From: Strigamia acuminata
Taxonomy: Eukaryota; Arthropoda; Chilopoda; Geophilomorpha; Linotaeniidae
NCBI GenBank assembly: GCA_949358305.1
Contig: OX442324.1
Span: 8,033,601-8,097,600 of the forward strand
Length of the DNA: 64,000 bases
Direction of reading: 5' to 3'
A program made the position numbers and the translations under genes. The notes beneath the pieces are model-generated. The model saw nothing but the letters and a program-made list of their open reading frames with translations, ran no database searches and was not told where the DNA came from. Below are positions 30,852-41,720 of this stretch, piece after piece; within the stretch, counting starts at the first letter, position 1; the number at the start of each line of letters is the position of its first letter.

Positions 30852-31498
30852 AAGACTTGGCCAGAGAGCATCGCGATAAATTAGCTGCCATGGAACAGAG
30901 CTTGGCCCAAGAACGTCAAGCTAAGCAGATGGCGGCCGCCCGTGAAAGCCAAGAAAAACAAATGGCAATGGAGCGCGAGCTAGCTCGAGAATTACTCGCG
31001 AAGCAGAAAATAATCGAACGAGAAATGGCAAAGGACTACAAGATCCAGCCACCAAGCAACGGGTTAAGTCAGCAATCGGAGCCAAACTCCGTGCAGAGCT
31101 CCCCAGAACGGTCTCACACAGCTAAGGAACTGGTAGCCAAAGCAATAGAAGTAACTCGAGTGGCCTGCGCACATGGCATCGAGATCGACCAGGACAAAGA
31201 TCCCTATGCAGAGTTAAGCAGGGTAATCGACCTGGTAAACCAGAAGACCGAAAAACGATCGGCAAAAGACACGGCAAGACGCGGAGAAAAACGACGTCGA
31301 GTCGGAGCAGATCGACAGCAGCCCGAGATAAGCGGCGAACCAACGTCAGACAGCGAAAGTATCGACTCTCAAATATCTCACGGCAGTATCCGAGTCAACG
31401 GACTGGATAGCATCTTGAACGAATCGGATGAAGTCAAAGGAGAACTGTACGAGGCGTTTATACAGGATAGAAGGAATAATCAGGGCGCGCAATCATAG
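30852..31498 (+). pseudogene. Gypsy G gag, second segment
   Basis: Continues the charged N-terminus of 4958-5391 in frame. A long alpha-helical, coiled-coil-like Arg/Glu/Lys/Ala region (MAMERELARELLAKQKIIER) is followed by an acidic Ser/Asp-rich stretch. A single TAG at 31496-31498 ends it, and the same frame reopens immediately. The H gag runs through its equivalent region without a stop, so the TAG is probably a mutation. Confidence 0.8.
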
Positions 31499-32461
31499 GC
31501 AATAAGAAACTCATTCGCAATGAAAACTGGCCAAACCAGTGCTACTAACCCAGGCGACCCTAATGCCGAACTAATCAGATGTATAAATCAGAAGAACCAG
31601 ATACGCAACGAAACAGGTCGAAATAAACTAGCCATGCCGACGCTCGAGGAGATTGACGCCGTTAAAAATCACCTCGAAAAGAAACACGCCGCCGAAGCAT
31701 ATGCTGGAAGAGACTCCTATGTTTTTATCAAAAAAACGGACAGAGGCCTCACGGGGACCCGACTGGACGATCTGATACCGCCCGGAACAAAATTGAGCCG
31801 AACCTCCGCTCCGGAGAAATCGAACCCCGATAACTCAACCATAGCGCAAGATCTCACGAATAATCCGAACACCGCGGGATCAACAGGACAAACGTCGTTC
31901 CAACCAAATCAATTCGGACTTGCAGGTAACAGTACCCATTACCCAAGCCTCCCTTCCGACAATCCACGATCATCACCGCTGCTTAGTGAGACTGACTCGC
32001 TAAGCAACCAACTACGGACGATGAAAGACGAGCTACTACAGGCCATGGACCAAAAACTCCAACAAAGCCGTAGCCAAGAAATCGAAGCGGACGATCGAAG
32101 CGAAGGATTGTTGAAACGTTACTCCGCAGACCGATGGTTGTATTCCCGCAAGGACAACAACATCAAGTGGACGACCCTGAGACTAATTAAGTTCGACGGA
32201 TCCTGGAACGCCGGAAACTTATTTTTGGACGAAGTCGCCTTAACGATCGACCGGTTGGGAGCGGAACCCGAAGAGATGGTCACACGGGGGATACCAGAGA
32301 TGCTGATAAACCGAGCCAGAGACTGGTACAGCAATGTCCGACCTCGAAATTGGGAGGATTTCATAATAAAGTTCCACAACCAATATGGCGAGACGAGCCA
32401 AGAAATCCAGAAACGAGTGAGCTCTATGCAACAGGCTCCCGGAGAAACTCTGAGAGAATAC
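31499..32461 (+). pseudogene. Gypsy G gag, third segment, cut by copia C
   Basis: Same frame as the preceding segment; an ATG is at 31520. It contains a Pro/Ser-rich linker, then the capsid-like core (FDGSWNAGNLFLDEVALTID, ARDWYSNVRPRNWEDFIIKF, QYGETSQEIQKRV, APGETLREY). This aligns well with the H gag (FDGSWKAGDRFLDEV, AREWYQGLKNPTWDDFLVRF, APGETLADY). Codons after 32461 come from the C LTR, so the apparent C-terminus to 32617 is not G sequence. Confidence 0.87.
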
Positions 32462-33000
32462 TGTAGCAGAGGAGAGCGGCGCAAATTCGGTGCTAACCGA
32501 ATCGTGGAAGCGATAATGTCGCGTCGCAATGGCGTCGCGCGACCCGCGCGAACGTTTAGGCGACGTGACGCGAAACGGACAAAAAACGGCCGTGCAGAAT
32601 GCACTTATCCACCGTAAACAACAATAAGAATGCAAGGAATAAAAATATAAAAGTAATATTTAATAATACTTAGCATTGGCTATCCTTTAAGGAGAAAACA
32701 TGGGTGACACAAGCACTTTCCGTGGTGGGCGCCATGTTGAGAATGATAAAGAATACAGGTAGCGACACCTAGTGTCGATAAATAACATTACATAGTGGAA
32801 AATATAATGAATTGAATTGAAACTCTAAAAGAAGCATGGTGCTGCATGCATAAACACAATATATAAACATAATTATCGAAAATAACTGAATAACATCGGA
32901 AGTAAACAAAATACGTAATATAGATCGAAATAATAAATAATGCGGTTCAATATGTGATCCTATATCACATCGATAAATATACAGGTCTCACAGACCAACA
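32462..33000 (-). repeat. 3' LTR of copia C (539 bp)
   Basis: On the minus strand it starts TGTTGGTCTGTGAG after the polypurine tract and ends CTCTGCTACA. Its terminal 56 bases (32462-32517) recur at 38655-38710, where the 5' LTR has been split by copia F. That match is what fixes its left end. The gag-like frame running to 32617 is LTR sequence. Confidence 0.85.
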
Positions 33001-33012
33001 ATTCCCCCTTTC
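33001..33012 (-). other. Polypurine tract of copia C
   Basis: Minus-strand GAAAGGGGGAAT lies directly before the LTR start TGTTGG. Confidence 0.82.
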
Positions 33013-33221
33013 GATTGAAATAGGATCAGGGGAAATAAACAACGGATACTGGAATTGCAGTGTATAAGTGATTGAAAAAGAGAAAATAATAAAGTCGAAT
33101 CATCGAGCCGGGTACTATGATTGAAGAACGCTACGGAAGCCCGAATATTCCCACTGGAACTCGATGATCCTCGATGTCGGGTATAAGAACTAAAGAATGT
33201 CACAATGAAGTCACGGTGAAA

Positions 33222-36200
33222 TTAGAATCGGAAGATCTTGGAGATTAACGACTTCAAACGTTCGGAACTAAGCCATTTGGTGAAAATGTCCGCAACGTTC
33301 TGTTCACCGGATACTTTATGAAGGTCGAAACATCCCGCCGTATACCACTCTCGTAGCCAATGATATTTGACGCGGATATGTTTGGTCTTTGAATTTTCCA
33401 CGTCATTCGAAGTAAACTGGATAGCCGCGAGAGCGTCGGAATAGATGATCGGTCGGGATTGCCTGTCGAAAATCGGAAATTCGGTGTAAATGTTGTCGAG
33501 CCAGAAGGATTCCTTCACACATTCCACCAGGGCGATAAATTCCGCTTCCATGGTGGAACATGCAACCGTTGACTGTTTTCGGCACGACCAGCCAATTGGC
33601 ACATTTCCGATAAAGTTGATATAGCCGCCGAAACTTAGAGACGTGGCTGCTTCGCTTGCCCATGACGCATCCGTAAAAGCCCACAGTTGGCTAGAATTAC
33701 AGCCCGAAAGTTCGATGCGGTAGTCGATAGTGTTGGCCACATATTGAAGGACTTGGAGGAGGGCTCGGATATGCGTCTTGTCGTAACATGTGTTGAATTG
33801 GCTCAGCGAAATGACCGAAAATAAGATGTCGGGACGTGTTCTCGACGCGAGGAATAAAAGTGAACCGATGAGGAATCGGTAAGGAAAGTCCGGTAGATTA
33901 TCGGTTGATCCCTTCACGAGTGTCGTCCCGGGTGTGACGGGAACCTTCACGAGGCGATTGATAGAGACCTCGAACTTCTTAACGAGCTTTGCAATGTAGG
34001 CGCGTTGCGTGATGAAGGTTCGACCAGCGTCTCGAATGAACTCGACGCCCAATAGCTTCGTGATGGGACCAAGGTTAACAATGTCGAATTTGGACGAGAT
34101 GAGTCGAATGATCCGGGCTAAAACGGTGTCGGAAGCGTAGAACAAAACGATGTCATCGACGTACACCAGCATGACTGCACAATTGCCGTAAATGTACACA
34201 CAATTGCACGCAGGCATCTTCCGGAAACCGAGGGCTCGAAGTGTCTCATCCAATTTCTCGTACCATTGTCTCCCACTCTGGTGAAGACCATAGAGAGATT
34301 TGATAAGCAGCCATACGTTGTTGGGATTCGTACAGGCTGCACCTGCGGGGATGCTCATGTATACCTTGTGGTTCAGGTCCCCATACAGGTATGCACATTT
34401 GACGTCGAGGTGAGCATCTTTCCATCCTCTGAGGACGACTAGAAGACAGAAGAACAGTCGGATCAAAACGAAATTCACGACTGGGCTAAAGACCTCGTCG
34501 TAATCAACCCCGATGGTTTGGCGGAAACCTTGTGCGACGAGTCGGGCACGATAGCGAGTTATTGTTCCAGCCGCATCCGACTTAAGCTTGAAGATCCATT
34601 TACAGCCTAATACTGTGGTCTCGGGTGGTCTCGGAACTTCGACATAGATTTGCCTTTCTTTGAACGTGCCTAATTCTTCGTCAATGGCTTCGCGCCACTT
34701 CGGATCGTCTTGAAATTTCGGAATTTCTGCGTACGATGATGGTTCCGTACGGCAAAGATGAGCGGCATGTCGAGGACGGGGAATCGTGGGCAGTGTGTGC
34801 TCCATATTGCCGAAAAAGAAAAGTTCTGGATCGTAGGGGAGATTATTCATCGTGCAGAATTCTTCAACGTCCCGTCTCGAACGAAGTCGGAGATTAGGTT
34901 CGGGGAAATAATAGACATCGGTGTCTATGCATCCGGGGCGTTGATCTTTTCGGAGATGTTCCTCTCGAACCCATCGTCTGAAAACCGTATCGCCGCCAAT
35001 ATAACGCCAAAAGAAAGACGTTTTTCCCGCTGACGGTGCCGCAACATGAGTAGGACCAGTCGGTAATGGAGATAGAGCACCGAATATTGGCATCATGTGC
35101 TGCAGGATATTCTGGCCAGCTCTCCTACGTGTCGTGACAAAACGTAACGGTGAACCGGGCGGTGAAAGCCCAGGAGAACTAGTTTGGGAGACTTCAGGAG
35201 AGACATGCGTGGATTGCATTTGCTGCAATTCAGCTGCGTCGGTTTGAACAACGTCTTCAGCAATTTGTTCTGCATCATTATCGGTATCTTGTCCTTCCTC
35301 ATCAAAAAGGATTGGATACGACGTTGCTTGTTCCAAACTCGCAGAATCTGGTCCTTTGAGTGCGCATGCTTCCACTAATTGACGTTCGGGTGTCTTAAGT
35401 GGGGAAATGTGCACTATGGGGATGGATATCGATTTCGAAACTGACCCATTTCCATCATCATCATCGTCATCGTCGTCGGATGTACTCGATGAATCCCCAT
35501 CAGTGTCGGCTTTTGGCCAATCCAAATAGTGGACGTTATCGTCGAATGACACATGTTGTTGTTGACCAACGTCGGGTTCCTCGAAGATTTGGTTGCGATG
35601 ACCATTTTGATTTCTCAATGTCCTTTTATAAGATTGATGTTCGTCAATGCGTACGTGAGTTGATTCCGTTACGCTGTTGTCCGCAGGATTCCATATACGG
35701 TAACCACGTGTACCTGTGGCGTAGCCTACGAGGAAACCTTCCCAAGCACGTGGGTCGAGCTTTCTGCGTCCCGGTGCAGTGAAGTGCACCCAGCACTTGG
35801 ATCCAATTTTCCTCAAGTGACGCAAAGAAAGGGCACGTTGACGCCAAAGTATGTATGGCACTTGGTTATTCAAACGGGAATGTGGACTTCGATTTTTGAT
35901 GTACGCGAAGTTGACAGCGAGTTCAGCCCATAAACCGGCCGGAAGTTGTGTCTCCTGTAAAACAGCCCTAATATGGTCAACCATTGTCCGGTTAATTCTT
36001 TCGGCTGTGCCGTTCATTTGAGGGCTTGACGGATTCGTTCGCTGCCCCTGGATCCCCTTTTCCTTCAAGTACTGTTGGAATTCATTGGACATGAATTCGC
36101 CGCCCCTATCGGATCGAATGGCTTTAATGCGCGTGTTCGCAACGCGCTCGACCCTGGCGACGATTTCCTTAAAGTACGAGAAGACTTGGGATTTTTGAGC

Positions 36201-36830
36201 TAAAGGCGTGATCCAGGTGTATCGCGTCGCGTCGTCAATGACGGTGAAAACAAAGCGAGCACCCCCAAATGAAGGAACCGGATACGGTCCCCACACGTCC
36301 ATGTGTAAGAGATCGAGAGGCTGAGATGTTGAAGGATGTAGATCTGGCTTATGAGATGCCCTGATGGATTTCGCAAGACGGCAGTCGTTGCACGCTAATT
36401 CTTGCGACACTTCCGCAGGTTCAAGTCCATACACTTTGTCATTATTTGCTAACAACCGCATCGCGTTGGTGTGTAAATGCCCAAGGCGACTATGCCACAA
36501 ACCGGTTGCATCTTTCACAGAGGCAGGGTTGGCAAGAGCTTTCTTTGGCAATTGGACAGGATTTGGAATAACCTTCGTTTGTGATTGAGAAGAGTTACCA
36601 GCGGATTGGATGGGAGAAGGAGATGTGACAGGTGGAGGACTGCTGGGGATATGCTGGAGAGCATTAGCATAGGAATAGATTGGAGGGTTTAGGTGGACAG
36701 GTAAAGATTGTGTCATGGGTGTAGGATTGATGGCAGCCGAAATTGACGTCGGGGCCTCTGTCGCAGGTAAGGGCGGCATTTGAATCCTAAAATCCGAAAT
36801 GTTCTGTTGCGATGACTTCCTCCTTTCTCC
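33222..36830 (-). CDS. Copia C pol: pre-integrase, integrase, RT, RNase H
   Basis: Open for about 1,185 aa from 36779. It contains the pre-integrase region (LWHSRLGHLHTNAM, CNDCRLAKSIRASHKP) and integrase with MDVWGPYP, RSDRGGEF and the Glu after NGTAERINR. An acidic linker has a run of eight Asp (near 35455-35480). RT follows with the catalytic YVDDIV, then RNase H (TDASWA, MEAEFIA, DALAAI) to the stop. All catalytic motifs are present. The 5' end joins the protease through a frame change near 36830, so a complete gag-pol is not made. 33013-33221 is a short untranslated tail. Confidence 0.92.
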   Translation of the reverse strand, partial: GERRKSSQQNISDFRIQMPPLPATEAPTSISAAINPTPMTQSLPVHLNPPIYSYANALQHIPSSPPPVTSPSPIQSAGNSSQSQTKVIPNPVQLPKKALANPASVKDATGLWHSRLGHLHTNAMRLLANNDKVYGLEPAEVSQELACNDCRLAKSIRASHKPDLHPSTSQPLDLLHMDVWGPYPVPSFGGARFVFTVIDDATRYTWITPLAQKSQVFSYFKEIVARVERVANTRIKAIRSDRGGEFMSNEFQQYLKEKGIQGQRTNPSSPQMNGTAERINRTMVDHIRAVLQETQLPAGLWAELAVNFAYIKNRSPHSRLNNQVPYILWRQRALSLRHLRKIGSKCWVHFTAPGRRKLDPRAWEGFLVGYATGTRGYRIWNPADNSVTESTHVRIDEHQSYKRTLRNQNGHRNQIFEEPDVGQQQHVSFDDNVHYLDWPKADTDGDSSSTSDDDDDDDDGNGSVSKSISIPIVHISPLKTPERQLVEACALKGPDSASLEQATSYPILFDEEGQDTDNDAEQIAEDVVQTDAAELQQMQSTHVSPEVSQTSSPGLSPPGSPLRFVTTRRRAGQNILQHMMPIFGALSPLPTGPTHVAAPSAGKTSFFWRYIGGDTVFRRWVREEHLRKDQRPGCIDTDVYYFPEPNLRLRSRRDVEEFCTMNNLPYDPELFFFGNMEHTLPTIPRPRHAAHLCRTEPSSYAEIPKFQDDPKWREAIDEELGTFKERQIYVEVPRPPETTVLGCKWIFKLKSDAAGTITRYRARLVAQGFRQTIGVDYDEVFSPVVNFVLIRLFFCLLVVLRGWKDAHLDVKCAYLYGDLNHKVYMSIPAGAACTNPNNVWLLIKSLYGLHQSGRQWYEKLDETLRALGFRKMPACNCVYIYGNCAVMLVYVDDIVLFYASDTVLARIIRLISSKFDIVNLGPITKLLGVEFIRDAGRTFITQRAYIAKLVKKFEVSINRLVKVPVTPGTTLVKGSTDNLPDFPYRFLIGSLLFLASRTRPDILFSVISLSQFNTCYDKTHIRALLQVLQYVANTIDYRIELSGCNSSQLWAFTDASWASEAATSLSFGGYINFIGNVPIGWSCRKQSTVACSTMEAEFIALVECVKESFWLDNIYTEFPIFDRQSRPIIYSDALAAIQFTSNDVENSKTKHIRVKYHWLREWYTAGCFDLHKVSGEQNVADIFTKWLSSERLKSLISKIFRF

Positions 36831-37291
36831 TTTGCTTTCAAAACGGCACTAGTGATCTCCGTTTCATATATATGGACTTCTCCATTGAAGATATGAATGT
36901 GGTGACGGGTCTTATCAATTTTGGACACTGAGATTAAATTCGCCTCAAAATTGGGCGCATAAAGAACGTTCGTCAGTGTCACATTGCAGTGAGAATTGTC
37001 CACACGTGTTTGTAGTTGAACACTTCCTCGACCAGTCACTTGTGATTTTCCTTGGCCCAGTTCAATGTCAAAAGGGACAATATTCACAAAATCGGAAAAC
37101 CACGATCCTATGTGGGAAACATGGTCTGTGGCACCACAATCGACTATCCATTCGTTGGATTGCATCAGGTGGGCAACAGGACGTTCAACAATTTGCGGAG
37201 CATTCACGAAAAACACTGCGTTGCGAACCGGATGGGAACTTCCTCTCGGGCCAGAGAGCTGGGAGCGAAGATTTTCGACAAAATATCCCAA
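36831..37291 (-). pseudogene. Copia C protease segment, out of frame with gag and pol
   Basis: Contains the protease motif VDCGATDHVSH and the region up to LKAKEKGG. It corresponds to copia A around 1760-2130. Compared with A, the next sequence is shifted by a small deletion near 36830, so the protease and pol lie in different frames. Confidence 0.85.
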
Positions 37292-37572
37292 GCTTCTTTC
37301 GGGGTATTGGCGTTGTCAAGTGTGGAGCGTTTCTCTTCGCTCACGTGGCAATAAATGTGTCCTAATGCCTTGTCCTTTTTTAATTTGTATTTTTCGGTCT
37401 CTTTCGGGGTCAAAGTCAATAAATATTCCGCTTCTTTTTCTTCGGTTACATGCCTCCAAAGGCCTTCTGACTTTAGGAGCATGCACATGGCACGACGCCA
37501 TTGTTCATAATTGTTTATTCCTAACATCGGACATTTTCCAGCCGTTGGCTCGGCGTATCCGGATTTCTGCAT
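37204..37572 (-). pseudogene. Copia C gag, internally deleted
   Basis: The ATG at 37572 (MQKSGYAEPT) matches the A start. The first 110 or so residues align with A (YEQWRRAMCMLLKSEGLWRHV), without the stop that A has. At about 37250 it jumps from IFAPSSLA to the segment just before the protease. Some 560 bases that encode the rest of the gag core and the zinc knuckle in A are missing, and the frame is lost. Confidence 0.85.
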
Positions 37573-38634
37573 CCTGACGCGAAAATCCCTCGACCTTGCA
37601 CACCGCGGAAACACAAAGGCGTAGAGAGTGGTACGGGCGTAGTAGAAGACACTCGTAGCACTGCACTGCACAATCCGATGACACGATCACACACACTAAC
37701 CGAAGCACTTTCAAGGCGGAAAACCACAAATTGGGAGCCGATGCTACAATCAGCTGATAACCTAGAGTGAGTGTCCCCCTAGTGTCCTTTGAGATCGCCT
37801 GGGATCGCGGGAATACTAGGTGGCGCAGGGCTCAGCCTCACTCTAGAATACAACAATAGCGGTGGACAGACTTGTCCGAAGGGCTATTGCGACTCTAATA
37901 ATGACCCAACCAAAATACCCACTTAAATCTAACAAAGTGTATTGCGACAAGAAGGAGAAATAGGTGAATCTGCCGCGGTTGCGACCTCGTGCAAATGAAG
38001 GCACGGCTCGGTTTTTCTCGAAAAAACCGGAGAAAAAGCGCAATTTGGATTCGAAAATCCAAATTCTTCTCATTAAATGAGGCTCTTCACTTAAAGCGTC
38101 GTAAATAATACAAAATCGTCGGTACTGTGTACACTCCGGGGTGAAACACAGCGAGAATCGTCTCGTTTCTCGTTGTAAACGTCTTCCCGACGTTGCCGAA
38201 TCGAAAAAGATGAAATCTGCAAATAAAATGAAAATTCGTCTCGAAATTCGCGAGACCGCGGAATTCCGGACGAAATTAGATGGAGAATCTCGCTGAATGC
38301 AGTACAAACTGCGTAGGAACGTCGTCGATACGTCGTCGTCGTTCGAAACACGAAAATCTCGGCCGAAAATCGTCGTAAACCTAGAAATATGAAAATCGCC
38401 GCGAAATTCGCGAAAACTCGCAGAATACTCGGCGATAATTGAACAGGACGAATGGTGAACGTCGTTCCGACGTCGTCAAATCGTTGAATCGTCGTCGAAT
38501 CGTTGAATCGTCGTCGAATCGTCGGGAATCGGCGATAACTCTGAAAAACAAAAATTGCCGTCGAATTCGCGAAACCCGCGAAATTCTCGGCAATGGTGGT
38601 TAGCAACAAGAATGTCCTGCTATGCAGGGAAGGC
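37573..38634 (-). other. Leader of copia C
   Basis: Untranslated; aligns with the leader of copia A. The segment 38340-38620 is rich in TCG/CGA repeats, including the tandem repeat at 38481-38527. No supported protein. Confidence 0.68.
38481..38527. repeat. Short tandem repeat in the copia C leader (19-bp unit)
   Basis: TCGTTGAATCGTCGTCGAA occurs twice in direct succession (38481-38499 and 38500-38518), followed by a partial third unit. It lies in a wider TCG-rich tract. Confidence 0.8.
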
Positions 38635-38652
38635 AACCACCCTCTGCTACCA
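38635..38652 (-). other. Primer binding site of copia C (tRNA-iMet)
   Basis: Minus-strand TGGTAGCAGAGGGTGGTT has one mismatch to the initiator tRNA-Met complement used by copia B and F. It lies two bases after the LTR end. Confidence 0.85.
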
Positions 38653-38654
38653 CT

Positions 38655-38710
38655 TGTAGCAGAGGAGAGCGGCGCAAATTCGGTGCTAACCGAATCGTGG
38701 AAGCGATAAT
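38655..38710 (-). repeat. 5' LTR remnant of copia C (terminal 56 bp)
   Basis: Identical to 32462-32517. The match stops exactly where copia F begins with TGTTAGG, so F landed inside this LTR. Its first bases mirror the adjacent primer site: a 10-bp inverted repeat spans 38641-38665. Confidence 0.85.
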
Positions 38711-39584
38711 TGTTAGGTCATGTGTCAATGTTGAGCGTTATCTAACAATAGTAGCAATTAAAATAATTGCGAATCCATGTTTAAAAATTTGTGAGTTCTG
38801 AATTACAATTTGTAATTTTGGTTATGTCGGAATAATTGAACTATATTTGGATATTATTGTGTAAAATGTCGTTTATTGAATCGATGATATGTAGAGTAAA
38901 TGTAGTGAAAGAATTCCGATGTAGTAATGTGTTTTACGTTGTGTATCGGCGATGTGTTTGACATCACGTGCAATTTCGTGACGTTTTCATATCGCCTAGA
39001 CTTGTAATGATGATGTCAGATTGATGGCATCATCATGATTAACGATTGTTTCTGTTTTTATCATTTAACATGTAAATAACATGATTTGTTCACATTTTAA
39101 CATGATTGGATTTGATGAGAATAAAACTTCACTTTTTCGTTATGTTTTCAACCGTGTGAGTGCTTATTATTTCCTCCATGCATCTAATTAAATATGCACA
39201 GAAGTAGGGTTAACTCGAAGCAACTTCACTAGTTTTTCTCCACTGGAACAAGAAGCTTTTGGCTACGAGTTGATAAGCCCAATGCGCATTCGACATTTGT
39301 TTTTCCGGAACAATTCGCATTTATTAAGGACAATAATGACTGTGTGATATACTCACACGTGAGTACTAATATTTATTAAATACACTTATTAAATATTACA
39401 TTTATTTGTTTGAGCGGACGTTGTATCAAGCGGCGGACACGATACGTTTTACCTGCGTGCGCCTCGTATTGCCGTGCAGCCAACGACACGGACGCGTATT
39501 CGGGAATTGAATAGGACTTTCACCATACGGTTTTTCCACGTAAATTCCACTGCAAAATACTTTGTTTTGTGTGATTGTCCTACA
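38711..39584 (+). repeat. 5' LTR of copia F (874 bp)
   Basis: Starts TGTTAGGTCATG inside the copia C LTR and ends GTCCTACA immediately before the primer site. AATAAA is at 39120-39125. The partner LTR is not in the window, so length rests on the TG...CA ends, the junction with C and the primer site. Confidence 0.82.
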
Positions 39585-39602
39585 TGGTAGCAGAGGATGG
39601 TT
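39585..39602 (+). other. Primer binding site of copia F (tRNA-iMet)
   Basis: TGGTAGCAGAGGATGGTT, a perfect 18-nt complement of initiator tRNA-Met, directly follows the LTR. A 48-nt leader separates it from the ATG at 39651. Confidence 0.9.
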
Positions 39603-39650
39603 GCGCTACAACCCGATATCGACGGAAAATAGCGACGATACAGCGGGAAA

Positions 39651-41720
39651 ATGGCGACCAAGATGAACACTGCGTCGGCGGCGGCAGGCGTCGCGCCGCT
39701 TGATAAAACGAACTACGAAACGTGGAAAGTGGATATCCAACTACTTCTTCAAGAATTGAACCTGTGGGGATTCCACGACGAATCGATAAAAGACCCAGAC
39801 AAGGGAACGGCGGCGACGGAATTGGCAAAATTCGAAAAGCGCAAAGCCCGCGCGCGAGGAATTTTATGTAACAGTGTCGCAACAAGGTTGAAACCGTCAC
39901 TTCTAAAGCTTACAACGTCGAAAGAGGTGTGGGACCACTTGAAGAAGCTACACGAACCAACGTCGGTAGCGAGAAATGCCAAAATTTTGGAGGATTTCTA
40001 CACGATACGTTGCGGCGACAAAGAAGAAGTCGACACGTTTATCGCACGTGTAGAATTAGCGGCGGACGAATTAAAATCCATAAAACAGGAACCCAACAAT
40101 AAGGTGAAAGCCTATACTTTAATAAATAGAATCCGCAAGGATTATGAACACCAAGTACAGGCCATTTATCAATGGAGCGATGGGGATTTTACATTCGATA
40201 AAGTTTCGGCTGCATTGCTTGCCGAGAGCGCACGACGACGATATACGACGGGAATTAGTGCTACAACAACTGAATCGAGTGCGCTTAGTGTCAGTGCTTC
40301 TAACAATCAAAAGGGACCAAATAAACAAGACAACAAAGGAGGTAAGAGTAACTTTTCAAATATTTTATGTTATAATTGCCACGAGAAAGGACACATTGCT
40401 CGAAATTGTCAAAGTCCGAATCCAAAGCAACAGGACAGCTCACGCGGACGTGCCAGAGGACGGGGACAGCCACAACGAGGCAGAGGATTGCGTGGAGCAT
40501 TTTATGCGTCATTTTTGGGGGAATGTGTATCGAAATTAAGTGACAATGTTTGTGATGAGGACGCATGGTTTGTAGATTCCGGCGCGTCGGACCACGTGTG
40601 TGGAAAAAAGGATTATTTTCAGACTTTTAAGCAATTAGTTCCGACTAAATTACAATTAGGCCAAGGCACAGCTAGTATCACAGGCTGTGGTGCTGTATGT
40701 ATCGGCACAGAAGCTAACGGAACTACCAACCATGTGGATTTAATAAATGTTTATTTTGTACAGGGTTTCAAGCGAAATTTGATTTCAAGTGGGAAAATTG
40801 ATGAGGCCGGATTTAATCAACATATTTACAATGGAGTGTTGAAAGTTTATCATAAGAATAGTCGAGAGTGTTTGTTATTAGCAGACAGACAATCTGATGG
40901 CCTGTATCGTGTAAGAGGCACGATTATTAAGAACAGTAGTGTGTCAAATGTTGTAACAATGAATGTTAAAAACTCTAATTTAATTTTGGAAGGGGAAAAA
41001 CCTGTGAAATATATTGAGCAATTACAAAACAAGAGCCCCACTCATGCAGACATCAAGAGTCAAGCCCCCATTACACAAAATTATGCTGTTTCCATAGACA
41101 CGTGGCATAAGAGATTTGCACACATGCATGTGCAGGGGTTGGCGACATTGTTAAAGAATGAAGAGACAACGGGTTTGGATTTCACGGGGAGTTTAAACAA
41201 TTTCGCGTGCGATTCGTGCCGAATTGCTAAATCAACGCGCGCAAGTTACAAAGTAAGAAATGATCGTGAACGAGGGGAACCACTCGAATTACTACATTTA
41301 GACGTGTGGGGACCTAATCCCACAACATCACTGGGCGGTGCACGTTATCTGTTGTGCATTGTCGATGATGCAACGAGATTTTCCTGGGTCTACCCTTTAA
41401 AGACCAAAGACGAGGTCTTTCCAGTGTTTAAGACGTTTTTGGCGAGAGTTGAGCGACGTTCTAATAGGAAAGTACATGAAATTAGAACAGATAGGGGTGG
41501 AGAATTTTGTGGGAATGCATATAATGATTTTCTGCAACAAAATGGAATTGGTGCACAGAGAATAAATCCATACTCAGCCCAAATGAACGGCGTTGCGGAA
41601 AGACTAAACCGTTCAATTTTGAACAATGTGCGTGCCATTATTGAAGATACAAATTTGCCGTGGATTTTGTGGGCAGAATTGGCTGTCAGTTACATCTATC
41701 TAAAGAATAGGTATCCACAT
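39651..41720 (+). CDS. Copia F gag-pol, 5' part: gag, protease, start of integrase
   Basis: The ATG at 39651 opens the frame in good context. UBN2-type gag core (residues 15-195; YETWKVDIQLLLQELNLWG), zinc knuckle CYNCHEKGHIARNC near 240-255, an RG-rich RNA-binding stretch (SRGRARGRGQPQRGRG), protease VDSGASDHV near 305. Then the pre-integrase region (WHKRFAHMHVQG, CDSCRIAKSTRAS) and the integrase core with LDVWGPNP, RTDRGGEF and the Glu after NGVAERLNR. The last genuine F codons read KNRYPH at 41720; the following residues come from TG. Confidence 0.93.

Larger units (their letters stand above)
30852..32461 (+). mobile_element. Gypsy G, right piece (gag continuation)
   Basis: It resumes at the AAGA duplication (30852-30855) and carries the rest of the visible gag. 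It ends at AATAC (32457-32461), where copia C is inserted. G pol and 3' LTR are outside the window. Confidence 0.85.
32462..38710 (-). mobile_element. Copia C, partial Ty1/copia element
   Basis: Inserted in the gag of gypsy G and read on the minus strand. The complete 3' LTR is at 32462-33000, pol at 33222-36830, degraded gag and protease up to 37572, leader to 38634, primer site at 38635-38652. Only the last 56 bases of the 5' LTR remain before copia F interrupts it at 38711. The remainder should lie right of the window. Its closest relative here is copia A. Confidence 0.9.

Noticed and set aside
32462-32617. C-terminal tail of the gypsy G gag and a 56-bp direct repeat with 38655-38710 as a long target duplication
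   Set aside because: The repeat is explained as the end of the copia C LTR: it fits next to the C primer site on the right and the C polypurine tract and LTR on the left. The right copy is cut short by copia F.
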